DNA from: Paenibacillus sp. PK3_47
GTDB taxonomy: Bacteria > Bacillota > Bacilli > Paenibacillales > Paenibacillaceae
Assembly (NCBI RefSeq): GCF_023520895.1
Contig: NZ_CP026029.1
Location: forward strand, 4,712,001 to 4,776,000
DNA: 64,000 bases
Direction: 5' to 3'
A program made the position numbers and the translations under genes. A model generated the notes under the pieces. That model worked only from the letters and a program-made list of their open reading frames with translations, had not been told where the DNA came from and searched no databases. How positions within the stretch are numbered: the first letter of the stretch is position 1; every line of letters starts with the position of its first letter. Positions 9,143 to 17,870 of the stretch are shown here, piece after piece.

Positions 9143-9167
9143 TATAATAGATTTGTAAGCGATACCA
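9143..9167 (+). promoter_or_regulatory. Importer operon -10 box with overlapping cre / LacI-type operator
   Basis: A perfect TATAAT lies at 9143-9148, but 17 bases upstream there is only a poor -35 (tcgttt), which fits an activator-dependent promoter. The 14-mer tgtaagcgatacca at 9154-9167 matches the CcpA cre consensus TGWAANCGNTNNCA at every fixed position and would cover the transcription start. This predicts carbon catabolite repression; the local LacI regulator could use the same type of site. Confidence 0.6.
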
Positions 9168-9293
9168 TCAAACTTTTCAAGAGGTTTTAAATAAAAACTC
9201 TCACTGAAGTTGCTTGAGGAAGGTTTTTAGTTGATGGATATTGTTAGTGTTTTGTTATATTGATATGAGGATGAAGAGAGGGGTCAAAAAGCA

Positions 9294-10664
9294 ATGAAGA
9301 AAAACAAAGTGATGGCTGGAATTATGGGGCTTACGCTGATGGCGGGCTTGTTTACAGGCTGTTCGTCCAACAACAATGCCGGCAATGAAGCCGCAGGGAA
9401 TACCGGAAATACAGGGAATGCCGCTGAGGCTACGGCCGCTCCTGAAGGTGATGCTGCCAAGGAGCTCAAAGGCGAGATCACGGTAATTACCCAAAGAACG
9501 GATATTGTTGATACCGTATTCAAAGACTACGCAGCCAAATTCAATGAAAAATACCCGGATGTAAAAGTGAATTTTGAAGCGCTGTCCACGTACGAAGACC
9601 AGATCAAAATCCGTATGAGTACAAGTGACTACGGTGATGTCCTGCTGCTGCCTACAAGTGTGGCCATTAAGGACCTGCCGGATTTCTTTGAGCCGCTGGG
9701 CAAAATGGCCGACCTGGAGCAGCAGTATACCGGTCTAGAGGAACGCAGTGTGGATGGTATTTCTTACGGTATCCCGATTACCGTCAATTTCTCAGGCATC
9801 ATCTATAACAAGCAGGTCTTCAAGGATGCAGGCATCACTGAGGTGCCTAGAACCATAGACCAATTCATGACCGCTCTGCAAAATATCAAAGACAAGACGG
9901 ATGCCGTTCCGCTGTATACCAACTATGCAGCAGGCTGGACGCTGACCCAATGGGAATCTGCACTGGCTACCGTAGCCGGCAACCGTGATTATGTCAACAT
10001 TACTCAAGTCGCTTCTGACGATAATTTCGTGCAGGGACAACCTCACTATGATCTGTACAAAGTGATGTACGATGCGGCGAAGAACGGTCTGATTGAAGAA
10101 GATCCTACAACCACCGACTGGGAATCCTCCAAGGCTGATCTGGCCAACGGCAAAATCGGGACTATGGTGCTCGGCTCCTGGGCTATCGGTCAAATCAAAG
10201 GCGTGGCTACCAACCCTGATGATGTAGGCTTCATGCCGTTCCCTACCAATGCCGAGAAAGTACTTGTACCGCTGGCTGACGACTATAACCTGGGAATCAG
10301 TATCCACAGCCGGAACAAAGAAGCAGCAAGAGCCTGGGTGGACTGGTTCATCAACGAATCGGGTTATCCGACCACTGAAGGCGGCGGTATGAGCCCGGTT
10401 AAAGGCGCTGAGCTGCCGGAAATCCTGAAGCAGTTTGAAGGTACGGAAGTAACCTTTGATACCTTAACTCCTGCAAAAGCCGGCGAAGAAGGCTGGGTAG
10501 ACGCGATCGATAAAGAGGCGGAAATCGGTCTCTGGCAGCCTGACTTCAAGAAAGTGATTATTGAAGCGGCCATCGGCAACAGAAGAGAATCCTATGACAA
10601 TATTATGAAAGACCTGAACGACAAATGGAAAGCAGCAAGAGCGAAGATTACAGCTGCACAATAA
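9294..10664 (+). CDS. ABC sugar-binding lipoprotein (manno-oligosaccharide candidate)
   Basis: Extracellular solute-binding protein, 456 residues, ATG at 9294 after GAGAGGGG. A lipoprotein signal ends in the lipobox LFTGC, followed by a low-complexity Asn/Gly/Ala tether (residues about 23-50) before the binding domain. It is the first gene of the importer operon with two permeases and a GH130_2 phosphorylase, so its ligand is most likely beta-1,4-manno-oligosaccharide. It is paralogous to the orphan binding protein at 1742-3049. A stem-loop directly after the gene probably keeps its transcript more abundant than that of the permeases. Ligand is inferred from context. Confidence 0.93.
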   Translation: MKKNKVMAGIMGLTLMAGLFTGCSSNNNAGNEAAGNTGNTGNAAEATAAPEGDAAKELKGEITVITQRTDIVDTVFKDYAAKFNEKYPDVKVNFEALSTYEDQIKIRMSTSDYGDVLLLPTSVAIKDLPDFFEPLGKMADLEQQYTGLEERSVDGISYGIPITVNFSGIIYNKQVFKDAGITEVPRTIDQFMTALQNIKDKTDAVPLYTNYAAGWTLTQWESALATVAGNRDYVNITQVASDDNFVQGQPHYDLYKVMYDAAKNGLIEEDPTTTDWESSKADLANGKIGTMVLGSWAIGQIKGVATNPDDVGFMPFPTNAEKVLVPLADDYNLGISIHSRNKEAARAWVDWFINESGYPTTEGGGMSPVKGAELPEILKQFEGTEVTFDTLTPAKAGEEGWVDAIDKEAEIGLWQPDFKKVIIEAAIGNRRESYDNIMKDLNDKWKAARAKITAAQ

Positions 10665-10700
10665 GCTTTTTTCGCAGGGTGAGGAGATAACTTAAAGAAC

Positions 10701-10728
10701 GGGGAGATGCCGGTGACGGCATTTTCCC
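10701..10728 (+). other. Intra-operon stem-loop between binding protein and permease
   Basis: Hairpin with core atgccg/cggcat (10707-10712 with 10717-10722), GTGA loop, and an outer gggga/tcccc-like stem containing G-U pairs. No T-run follows, so it looks like an mRNA-stabilising or processing hairpin rather than a full terminator. Confidence 0.6.
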
Positions 10729-10790
10729 CTTCACTTTGCGGTTAGAAATGGATGGGAGTTATAAGCATTTGTTCTTAGGAGGTGTGGAGA

Positions 10791-11672
10791 GTGCCCAAAT
10801 TATCCAACATGAGCTATAAAAATCAACGGATTCTGATCATCTTTTTATTTTCACTGGTCCCTGTAGCACTGCTGCTGACCTTCTCGTATTTACCCGTATT
10901 CAAAATGTTCCAGTACAGCTTCACCAGCTGGGACGGCTTCAGCAAAAAGATGGAGTATGTCGGCTTCGAGAATTACAAGACGATCTTCACCAGACCCGAA
11001 TATTTTGCCGTATTCAAAGTCAGTCTCTATTACTTTTTCGCAACCTTCGTGCAGATGGGGCTGGCGCTGTATTTTGCCACGATTCTGAGCTTTAACGTCC
11101 GCCTTAAGAACTGGTTCAAGGGGATCCTCTTTTTCCCGACACTCTTGAATGGTGTGGCCATCGGCTTTATCTTCCTGTTCTTCTTCAAGCCTGAAGGGAC
11201 ACTCAACACGATTCTTGATCTGCTCGGGCTGGGAGCCTGGCAGCAGAAGTGGCTGCTGAATCCGAATCTGATCAATATTTCCCTTGCTTTTGCTTCGGTA
11301 TGGAGATACATGGGGATGAATTTCATCATCTTCCTCGGAGCGATTTCCTCCATCGGCAGCGATATATACGAAGCATCGGAAATTGACGGCGCCAACCGCT
11401 GGCACCAGTTCAGACATATTATTATCCCGAGCATCAAGCGTATCCTGCAGCTCAATCTGATCCTTGCCGTAAGCGGTGCGATCGGTGTATTCGAAATTCC
11501 GTATGTCATGACCGGCGGCTCCAATGGCAGTGGTACATTCGTTATCCAGACCGTCGATGTGGCCTTCAAATACAGCAAGCTTGGCCTCGCCTCGGCAATG
11601 GCCGTAGTGCTACTGGGAATTGTTGTTCTGGTTACCATTCTGCAGCGTGTTCTGATTAAGGAGGAGAAGTAA
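10791..11672 (+). CDS. ABC sugar importer permease, MalF/UgpA type
   Basis: First of two inner-membrane permeases of a CUT1 importer, about 293 residues with six predicted membrane segments. AGGAGGT at 10777-10783 places the start at the GTG at 10791 rather than the in-frame GTG at 10782. The cytoplasmic EAA loop that contacts the ATPase is seen as EASEIDGANRWHQF, followed by HIIIPSIK. It lies between the binding protein and the second permease (5-base gap). No ATPase gene is present in the operon; such systems usually share an MsmX-type ATPase encoded elsewhere. Confidence 0.93.
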   Translation: MPKLSNMSYKNQRILIIFLFSLVPVALLLTFSYLPVFKMFQYSFTSWDGFSKKMEYVGFENYKTIFTRPEYFAVFKVSLYYFFATFVQMGLALYFATILSFNVRLKNWFKGILFFPTLLNGVAIGFIFLFFFKPEGTLNTILDLLGLGAWQQKWLLNPNLINISLAFASVWRYMGMNFIIFLGAISSIGSDIYEASEIDGANRWHQFRHIIIPSIKRILQLNLILAVSGAIGVFEIPYVMTGGSNGSGTFVIQTVDVAFKYSKLGLASAMAVVLLGIVVLVTILQRVLIKEEK

Positions 11673-11677
11673 GAACT

Positions 11678-12511
11678 ATGCATACCTTTAAATATTCCGC
11701 AGCTTCTTTCTTCAAATACCTTACGCTTGTGCTGGGTGCGCTGATGGCCCTGATTCCTATTGCCGTTGTTTTTCTGGCTTCACTGAAAACCAATGCAGAG
11801 TATGCCTCCACAGGTCCGCTGACCCTTCCGGAGAACTGGCTCAATTTCTCGAACTATACCAAAGCCTTTGTTGACGGGAAAATGCTGCTCGGTTTCATGA
11901 ACACGATCATTATTGTCTTAATCTCTATTGCCGGCGCTACGCTTACCGGTTCTATGATGGCTTATATCCTGGCCCGCTTTAAATTTAAAGGCAGCAAGCT
12001 GCTTATGGGGGCTTTTCTGCTGGCGACACTGATTCCGGGCGTAACCACTCAGGTTGCGACCTTTCAGATCATCAATTCCCTGGAACTGTTCAACACGCGC
12101 TGGGCGCCGATTCTTATGTACCTTGGCACTGATATTATTGCCGTGTATATCTTTATGCAGTTTCTTGACTCGATTTCCGAGTCGCTGGATGAATCGGCGA
12201 TGCTGGACGGTGCTTCATACTGGACGATTTACTGGAGAATCATTCTGCCCCTTCTTAGCCCGGCAATTGTAACGGTCATTATCGTTAAGGGTGTCAATAT
12301 CTATAACGACTTTTATACTCCGTTCCTGTATATGCCGAAGAGTGACCTGCAGGTCGTGTCGACCGCATTGTTCAAATTTAAAGGGCCGTACGGTTCGCAG
12401 TGGGAAGTTATCTGTGCGGCGATCATGATTGCGATTATACCTACCCTGATTGCTTTCGTCTCTCTGCAAAAATATATCTATAACGGGTTTGCACAAGGTT
12501 CTGTCAAATAA
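11678..12511 (+). CDS. ABC sugar importer permease, MalG/UgpE type
   Basis: Second CUT1 permease, 277 residues, ATG at 11678 with GGAGGAG overlapping the end of the previous gene. Six membrane segments are visible by hydropathy, and the EAA loop reads ESAMLDGASYWTIYWRIILP. Ends with the usual KYIYNGFAQGSVK tail of this family. Forms the heterodimeric channel with the preceding permease for the presumed manno-oligosaccharide importer, and is followed 21 bases later by the phosphorylase, so transport and intracellular phosphorolysis are coupled in one transcript. Confidence 0.93.
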   Translation: MHTFKYSAASFFKYLTLVLGALMALIPIAVVFLASLKTNAEYASTGPLTLPENWLNFSNYTKAFVDGKMLLGFMNTIIIVLISIAGATLTGSMMAYILARFKFKGSKLLMGAFLLATLIPGVTTQVATFQIINSLELFNTRWAPILMYLGTDIIAVYIFMQFLDSISESLDESAMLDGASYWTIYWRIILPLLSPAIVTVIIVKGVNIYNDFYTPFLYMPKSDLQVVSTALFKFKGPYGSQWEVICAAIMIAIIPTLIAFVSLQKYIYNGFAQGSVK

Positions 12512-12532
12512 ACCGATAAAGGAGTTTGAACG

Positions 12533-13555
12533 ATGAAAGATGTAAAAATCATTGGAAACAGCCTGCCGAACATGCCTTGGCAGGAGAAGCCTGAGGGACA
12601 TGAAAATCCGCTCTGGAGACATAACGACAACCCGGTCATTAAGCGGAACCCGGCCAAAGGCGTAGCCCGCATCTTCAACAGTGCGGTAGCCGCCTATGAA
12701 GGCAGCTTTCTCGGCGTATTCCGCGTAGAGGACAACACTACCCGCCCCCATCTGCGGATGGGCTACAGTGCGGACGGCCTGGACTGGAAAATCGACGATG
12801 AGCCAATCAAGTTTGTCGATGAGCAGGGTAATCCGTATGCACCGCGTTATGCCTATGATCCGCGTCTCGTAAAAGTTGAGGATACCTACTATATTATCTG
12901 GTGTACCGATTTCTACGGCGCGGCCATCGGCGTTGCCAAAACCCGGGATTTCAAAACGTTCATCAGCCTGGAAAATCCGTTCCTGCCGTTTAACCGCAAC
13001 GGCGTACTGTTCCCCAAGAAGATCAACGGCAACTTCGTGATGCTGTCCCGTCCGAGCGACAGCGGCCATACGCCTTTTGGCGATGTATTCCTGAGTGAAA
13101 GCCCTGACTTCGTATACTGGGGCAAACACCGTCATGTGATGACCAAAGGCGGCCAAGGCTGGTGGCAGAGCACCAAAATCGGCGGCGGCCCTGCGCCGAT
13201 TGAAACGACTGAAGGCTGGCTGATGTTCTATCACGGCGTAACCCAAACCTGCAATGGTCTTGTGTACAGCATGGGCGGGGTTATTCTGGACCGCGATGAG
13301 CCGTCCAAGGTGAAATACCGTTCCAAAAACTTTGTGCTTACACCGGAAGAATGGTACGAGGAAAGAGGATTCGTGAACAACGTTATTTTCCCATGCGCGA
13401 CTCTGCATGATGCCGATACCGGCCGCATCGCTATCTACTATGGCGCAGCCGATACCTATGTAGGCGTTGCTTATACCAACGTGCAGGATATCGTCAACTA
13501 CGTAATCGATACCCATGAGGAAGTGGGCGACGACGCCGGACTGGGCAAGATTTAG
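12533..13555 (+). CDS. GH130_2 beta-1,4-mannooligosaccharide phosphorylase
   Basis: Cytoplasmic inverting phosphorylase of 340 residues, ATG at 12533 after AAAGGAG. The general-acid Asp is in YAYDPRL (D109), and phosphate/sugar-site blocks of GH130 are seen: FRVED near residue 63, LSRPSDSGH, GGGPAPI and YHGV. It lacks the long N-terminal extension of the GH130_1 protein at 4548-5720, which fits subfamily 2, whose members release mannose 1-phosphate from the non-reducing end of manno-oligosaccharides. Last clear gene of the importer operon. A beta-1,2-mannobiose specificity also exists in the family, but the locus argues for beta-1,4 mannan substrates. Confidence 0.9.
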   Translation: MKDVKIIGNSLPNMPWQEKPEGHENPLWRHNDNPVIKRNPAKGVARIFNSAVAAYEGSFLGVFRVEDNTTRPHLRMGYSADGLDWKIDDEPIKFVDEQGNPYAPRYAYDPRLVKVEDTYYIIWCTDFYGAAIGVAKTRDFKTFISLENPFLPFNRNGVLFPKKINGNFVMLSRPSDSGHTPFGDVFLSESPDFVYWGKHRHVMTKGGQGWWQSTKIGGGPAPIETTEGWLMFYHGVTQTCNGLVYSMGGVILDRDEPSKVKYRSKNFVLTPEEWYEERGFVNNVIFPCATLHDADTGRIAIYYGAADTYVGVAYTNVQDIVNYVIDTHEEVGDDAGLGKI

Positions 13556-13710
13556 CCTGGCAGAGTCAGCGGCCGTAAGCATCATAGATTGAAAGAACCG
13601 GATGGCTGTGAGAGGGAGCGGCTGGAACGGAAATCTGCTGTGATTCATAGGGCAGTTTTCGCTTCCGGCCGCTCAAAACTCTGCTCCGGGGCGGTGATCT
13701 GGAATGGAGT

Positions 13711-13916
13711 TGGAATTCCTCCACTCCGAACAAGCGAAGTGGAATTTCACCATCTAATCTTCCGATTTATACCAGAATTACAATGCTTGTTGGAAAAACT
13801 CCACTTAAAAGTGCTGGATGAGCCGCTAAAGCTCTTTATCCGCCCGAATAGCTGGAGAATTTCCAACTATTGCTCATAAATGAGGAGTAAGGCTTGGTTT
13901 AGCTGGAGGATTTCCA
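13711..13916. repeat. TGGA-type palindromes with 51/62/51 spacing
   Basis: The 498-base gap after the phosphorylase holds 13-mers of the form TGGA...TCCA: tggaattcctcca (13711-13723), tggaatttcacca (13740-13752), tggaaaaactcca (13791-13803), tggagaatttcca (13853-13865) and tggaggatttcca (13904-13916). Centres are 13717, 13746, 13797, 13859 and 13910; the last four are 51, 62 and 51 apart and the final pair is inverted. This is the same geometry as the element at 4255-4431 with a different sequence. No gene is seen in the gap. Confidence 0.7.
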
Positions 13917-14053
13917 ATTAAATTGATCCAAACAGGCCGCGTGAAACCTCTGTTCATGCTGCTGCACCTCCAGTGAGGAGGAATAACAAGAGAAGAATGT
14001 TGGAATTACATCTGTTCCTCACACCACCCTTTCCCATTTTAGGAGGATAAACC

Positions 14054-15013
14054 ATGAATGAACGATCCCTATCCCAATTGAAGGCCTATCAAGGCAGCAG
14101 TCCTAAACCCGTTGATTTCGATTCCTATTGGGAACGTGCGCTGCATGAGCTCGACAACCAGCCGCTCGATTATGAGCTGGTACCGGCCGAATTCCAGAGT
14201 GAGCTGGCAGAGTGCTTTCATCTTTATTTTACCGGCGTAGGCGGCGCAAGAGTTCACTGCAAATATGTAAGACCCAAAGCAGCATCAACGGGAAAAGGCC
14301 GTGGCGTAGTCATGTTCCACGGATACTCCTGCGACAGCGGTGACTGGCTGGAGAAAGTAGCTTATGCCGCTCACGGAATCAGCGTGCTGGCTATGGATTG
14401 CCGCGGGCAAGGCGGATTATCAGAGGATAACTTGACTGTGCAGGGAACTACAATCCGCGGCCACATTATCCGCGGGATTGACGACCCGAATCCGGATCAG
14501 CTGTATTACCGCAATGTTTTTCTGGATACCGCCCAAACGGCGCGTATTCTAATGGGGATGCCGGAGGTAGACCCGGCACGTGTCGGAGCCTTTGGACTCT
14601 CCCAGGGCGGAGGGCTTACGGTAGCCTGCGCAGCCCTGGAGCCGCGCATCGCCGCAGCTGTGCCGGTCTATCCTTTTCTCTCGGATTACAAGCGGGCCTG
14701 GGAGACAAATATTACAACCTCTGCCTATGAAGAGATCAATTATTATTTCCGCTTTTTTGATCCGCATCATCTGCGTGAGGATGAAATTTTCAACCGCTTG
14801 GGTTACATTGATATTCAGAATCTGGCAGGCCGGATCCAGGCCAGAGTATTGTGGGTAACCGGCTTGGTGGACAGCATTTGTCCGCCTTCGACGCAATTTG
14901 CTGCATACAACAAAATCACAGCATCCAAAGACCTTATGGTATATCATGAATACGGTCATGAATATCTGCCGTATCTGGCTGATCGTACGCTGCAGACATT
15001 CCTGACCCTGTAG
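14054..15013 (+). CDS. CE7 acetyl-xylan esterase / cephalosporin-C deacetylase family esterase
   Basis: Alpha/beta-hydrolase deacetylase of carbohydrate esterase family 7, 319 residues, the usual length, with no signal peptide. Visible motifs: RGQGG (118-122) that shapes the oxyanion hole, nucleophile GLSQGG (S183), acid D273 in LVDSICPPS and His in EYGHEY (H302). CE7 enzymes remove acetyl groups from small acetylated oligosaccharides in the cytoplasm; here the natural substrate is probably acetylated gluco- or galactomannan oligosaccharide brought in by the upstream importer. The start has AGGAGG at correct spacing. It is separated from the phosphorylase by the repeat-containing gap, so co-transcription is uncertain. 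Confidence 0.93.
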   Translation: MNERSLSQLKAYQGSSPKPVDFDSYWERALHELDNQPLDYELVPAEFQSELAECFHLYFTGVGGARVHCKYVRPKAASTGKGRGVVMFHGYSCDSGDWLEKVAYAAHGISVLAMDCRGQGGLSEDNLTVQGTTIRGHIIRGIDDPNPDQLYYRNVFLDTAQTARILMGMPEVDPARVGAFGLSQGGGLTVACAALEPRIAAAVPVYPFLSDYKRAWETNITTSAYEEINYYFRFFDPHHLREDEIFNRLGYIDIQNLAGRIQARVLWVTGLVDSICPPSTQFAAYNKITASKDLMVYHEYGHEYLPYLADRTLQTFLTL

Positions 15014-15058
15014 CGGGAGCATCCCGTACAGGAATTCAGCGGATCTGGCGGTGGTTTT

Positions 15059-17128
15059 TTGAGCAAGCAGGCAGCACACAAAGAAGGTTTAATCAACCGG
15101 CTGCACCCCTCCAAGTCGCTAGGGGTGCGGCTTTTTCTCGTGTTTTTCATCACCACGATGGGAATCGTTCTGTCTCTGGGGTACATCTCGTATTCCGTGG
15201 CGAGACATACAATCGAGAGCAATGCTTTATCTTCCAATGAACAGACGGTGCAGCAGACAGCTGAAAAGCTGGACGTTGTATTGCTGCGCTTCGAGGACCG
15301 GCTGGAGCAGCTTTTACACAACAAGGATGTTCAGCATGCGGTGGATATAGGGACGTCACCGGGTGACGGCAGTGTGGAACGCCGGAATCATTCTGTCCGG
15401 ATTGCGGAAGAGCTGGAGCATTGGCTCGGTACTGCAGACGGCGTACAAGCGGTGTATCTGGCACCAGTAAATGCAGCTCTTCCTGTCTCGGTCTCCGGTA
15501 CACCGGACAGTGCTTTTATGGAGGGGATCAGGGAAGCTTCCTGGTACAGGCAGCTGCAGGAGCAGCCCCAAAGCCACTGGATTACGCAGTCATTAAAGGA
15601 TGGGGAGACCGCCGGTATATTCCATTTGGCCAAATCTGTTGCGGACGGTTCCGGAAATACAAACTATATCGCCATTTGTGATATTGAATCCTCCGCGCTG
15701 GAAGCGGAGCTGGGTAAGGTGAATCTTGGACCGGGCTCCTATATTCAGCTGCTGACTTCCAATGACGAAATGATTGCTTCTTCCCAGGATGAACAGACAG
15801 ACACCTATCTGCGGCTGGGAGGAACCCTGTTCAAAGGAGTAAGCCAGGTCTCAGGCTCACTGCCGACCATGAATGAGCAGGGGGAATCGATCCTCGCAGT
15901 TTACGGTACGCTGGCAAGCTCAGGCTGGAGACTGCTGGGGGTAGTGCCGGCAGCGAATCTGACGCAAGATGCAGGACGTATTCTCGATACTACTTATATA
16001 GCGGTTGCTGCAGCAGCGGGTGTTGCCGTTCTGATCGGCTTGTGGATGGTGAGAATGGTATCCAAACCGCTGTTACGCCTGAAAAATCTAATGTTCCAGG
16101 GAGCGGAAGGTGATCTTCGTGTACGCACGGATAAGGGAAGACGTGATGAGATCGGCCAGCTGTCCGGTTCTTTCAATATAATGATGGAGCGGATTCGTGA
16201 GCTGGTAGTACATACTAACGACACTGCCCGCGATGTGCTGGAAGCTGCAGATGCCCTGAGCGGTGTATCACTCAAAACCGCTGCCGCAGCCAAAGATATT
16301 GCCTCGGCCACGGAAGAGATAGCCGGCGGCGCGGGCGGCCTTGCACTAGAGGCAGACCGCGGCAATGAGATGACGGCGCTGATTGCAGGCAGAATGAATG
16401 CGGTCTTTACTGCAGCTAAAGAGATGGGCAGTTCAGCGCATACAGTGGATCAGTCCAGCCAGGAAGGGGTTGCCAAGCTGAGAGCGCTGCTGGACAGGAC
16501 GCAGACGACAGGGGAAATGACGGAGCACCTGGTGCTTAAGGTCAATGAGCTGAAAGAAACGGCATCCACAGTAAACGATGTACTGGGCGTCATGCAGGGA
16601 ATTGCCCAGCAGACCAACATATTATCCCTGAATGCTTCTATTGAAGCTGCCCGGGCGGGAGAAGCAGGTAAAGGCTTTAAGGTAGTAGCTGACGAAATCC
16701 GCCAACTGGCCGGCCAATCCAGACGTTCCATAGCTATGGTGGCCGAGATTACCGGTAGAATTATGGGCGATATGCATGAAACCGAAGCCGCGCTCTCGGA
16801 TGTTACTCCACTGTTCGGCGAGCAGACAGCTGCGGTTCGGGACACCAGTGAAATCTTCACAGCGGTACAGGAAGAAATGAGCCAGTTCATTCTTCGTCTT
16901 GATTCCGTGGAACAATCTATCGGCGGACTGAATCAGTCCCAAAGTGTGCTGTCCCAAACCATTGGCAATGTCAGCGCGTTTGCCGAAGAATCCTCGGCGG
17001 CCTCAGAAGAGGTAGCTTCACTCAGCAGTGAGCAGCAAAATGTAAGTGATTATCTGGTGGAGCTGTCCGGCAGGCTGGAGAAGGCATCTTTATTGCTCAA
17101 AGAAAGACTTTCTAAATTTAGCGTGTAG
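15059..17128 (+). CDS. Methyl-accepting chemotaxis protein
   Basis: Transmembrane chemoreceptor of 689 residues, TTG start at 15059 with GGCGGTGG upstream. Order: cytoplasmic start, first membrane segment (about residues 22-44), a large extracellular sensing region of dCache type, second membrane segment (about 305-325), HAMP, then a long helical signalling domain with the hairpin tip QQTNILSLNASIEAARAGE and GFKVVADEIRQLA. It signals to CheA/CheW on sugar or other ligand binding. Only 45 bases separate it from the CE7 esterase, so it may be part of the mannan transcript and guide movement to the substrate. Ligand unknown; a terminator follows at 17162-17195. Confidence 0.94.
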   Translation: MSKQAAHKEGLINRLHPSKSLGVRLFLVFFITTMGIVLSLGYISYSVARHTIESNALSSNEQTVQQTAEKLDVVLLRFEDRLEQLLHNKDVQHAVDIGTSPGDGSVERRNHSVRIAEELEHWLGTADGVQAVYLAPVNAALPVSVSGTPDSAFMEGIREASWYRQLQEQPQSHWITQSLKDGETAGIFHLAKSVADGSGNTNYIAICDIESSALEAELGKVNLGPGSYIQLLTSNDEMIASSQDEQTDTYLRLGGTLFKGVSQVSGSLPTMNEQGESILAVYGTLASSGWRLLGVVPAANLTQDAGRILDTTYIAVAAAAGVAVLIGLWMVRMVSKPLLRLKNLMFQGAEGDLRVRTDKGRRDEIGQLSGSFNIMMERIRELVVHTNDTARDVLEAADALSGVSLKTAAAAKDIASATEEIAGGAGGLALEADRGNEMTALIAGRMNAVFTAAKEMGSSAHTVDQSSQEGVAKLRALLDRTQTTGEMTEHLVLKVNELKETASTVNDVLGVMQGIAQQTNILSLNASIEAARAGEAGKGFKVVADEIRQLAGQSRRSIAMVAEITGRIMGDMHETEAALSDVTPLFGEQTAAVRDTSEIFTAVQEEMSQFILRLDSVEQSIGGLNQSQSVLSQTIGNVSAFAEESSAASEEVASLSSEQQNVSDYLVELSGRLEKASLLLKERLSKFSV

Positions 17129-17161
17129 TCTTAGTGGCATCAGGCGGGTTAAATCGTTTTT

Positions 17162-17195
17162 ACCGTTCTTTCCTTGTGAAAGGACGGTTTTTTTG
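17162..17195 (+). terminator. Rho-independent terminator after the chemoreceptor
   Basis: Arms accgttcttt (17162-17171) and aaaggacggt (17179-17188) pair with one mismatch and are followed by a T-run. Confidence 0.8.
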
Positions 17196-17272
17196 TAGTT
17201 TAGTAGTTTTGGTCCTTGTTGGAGGCGGGGAGGAGGTGGAGGCTAATATGGGGAATGCTGGTGGACGGAATG

Positions 17273-17544
17273 AACGGGAAAAGTCCCGTTGAATTGGCTG
17301 GAATCGAGCTGGTGAGGTAAATGAACGGGAAAAGTCCCGTTGAATTGGCTGGAATGAAGCTGGTAGAGCAAATGAACGGGAAAATTCCCGTTGAATTGGC
17401 TGAAATCAGGCTGGTGAAGTAAATGAACGGGAAAAGTCCCGTTGAATTGACTGGAATCAGGCTGGTAGAGTAAATGAACGGGAAAGTTCCGTTGAAATCA
17501 CTGGAGTCAGGCTGGTAGAGCAAATGAACGGGAAAAGTTCCGTT
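17273..17544 (+). repeat. 51-bp tandem hairpin repeat, family A, six units
   Basis: Core aacgggaaaagtcccgtt (perfect 7-bp arms aacggga/tcccgtt) begins at 17273, 17324, 17375, 17426, 17477 and 17527, a period of 51 (last step 50 because one A is lost). Between cores the units conserve tgaattggctggaat and related text. Later units degenerate (gttcc for gtccc). Located in the 1-kb gap between the chemoreceptor and PBP genes. Open reading frames through it on both strands are a by-product of the 3x17 period. Confidence 0.92.
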
Positions 17545-17598
17545 GAAATCACTGGAGTCAGGCTGGTGGGCGCATATCAACTGGCGAGATAAAAAGAA

Positions 17599-17870
17599 AG
17601 GCACAAATACCTCAGAATTCGGCGTGAACAGTAGAATGGTCGAAAGGAGATGCACAAATACCTCAGAAGTCAGCGTAAACAGTAAGTTGGTTGAAAGGAA
17701 AGGCACAAATACCTCAGAATTCGGTGTGAACAGTAAAATGGTCGAAAAGAGATGCACAAATACCTCAGAAGTCGGCGTGAACAGTAAAATGGTTGAAAGG
17801 AAATGCACAAATACCTCAGAATTCGGCGTGAACAGTAAAATGGTTGAAATGAAAGGCACAAATGCCTAAG
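17599..17870 (+). repeat. 51-bp tandem repeat, family B, six units
   Basis: Motif aggcacaaatacct or its variant begins a unit six times; the gcaca positions are 17601, 17652, 17703, 17754, 17805 and 17856, exactly 51 apart. The rest of the unit conserves cagaattcggcgtgaacag and aaatggt..gaaa. It follows family A directly; the distance between the last A centre and first B centre is 70. The remaining bases of the gap (17871-18145) contain a small inverted repeat ttaagt/acttaa (18036-18050) and no clear gene. Confidence 0.92.

Noticed and set aside
7956..9258. Shared words ttttgttat and ttgttagt in the 7.95-kb and 9.25-kb leaders as REC-AraC sites
   Set aside because: AT-rich words in different order and, at 9241-9258, downstream of the likely start point; chance is a sufficient explanation.
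9294..12511. Complete ABC importer including ATPase
   Set aside because: No gene with Walker motifs occurs in either sugar importer operon; the ATPase at 49943 belongs to an exporter-like pair.
12215..13648. 477-codon minus-strand frame over permease and GH130_2
   Set aside because: Antisense shadow of conserved genes, no start signal.
17200..17869. Open frames of 219 codons (minus) and 108 codons (plus) over the A6-B6 array
   Set aside because: Same reason: product of 51-bp repeats; no ribosome site and no non-repeat domain.
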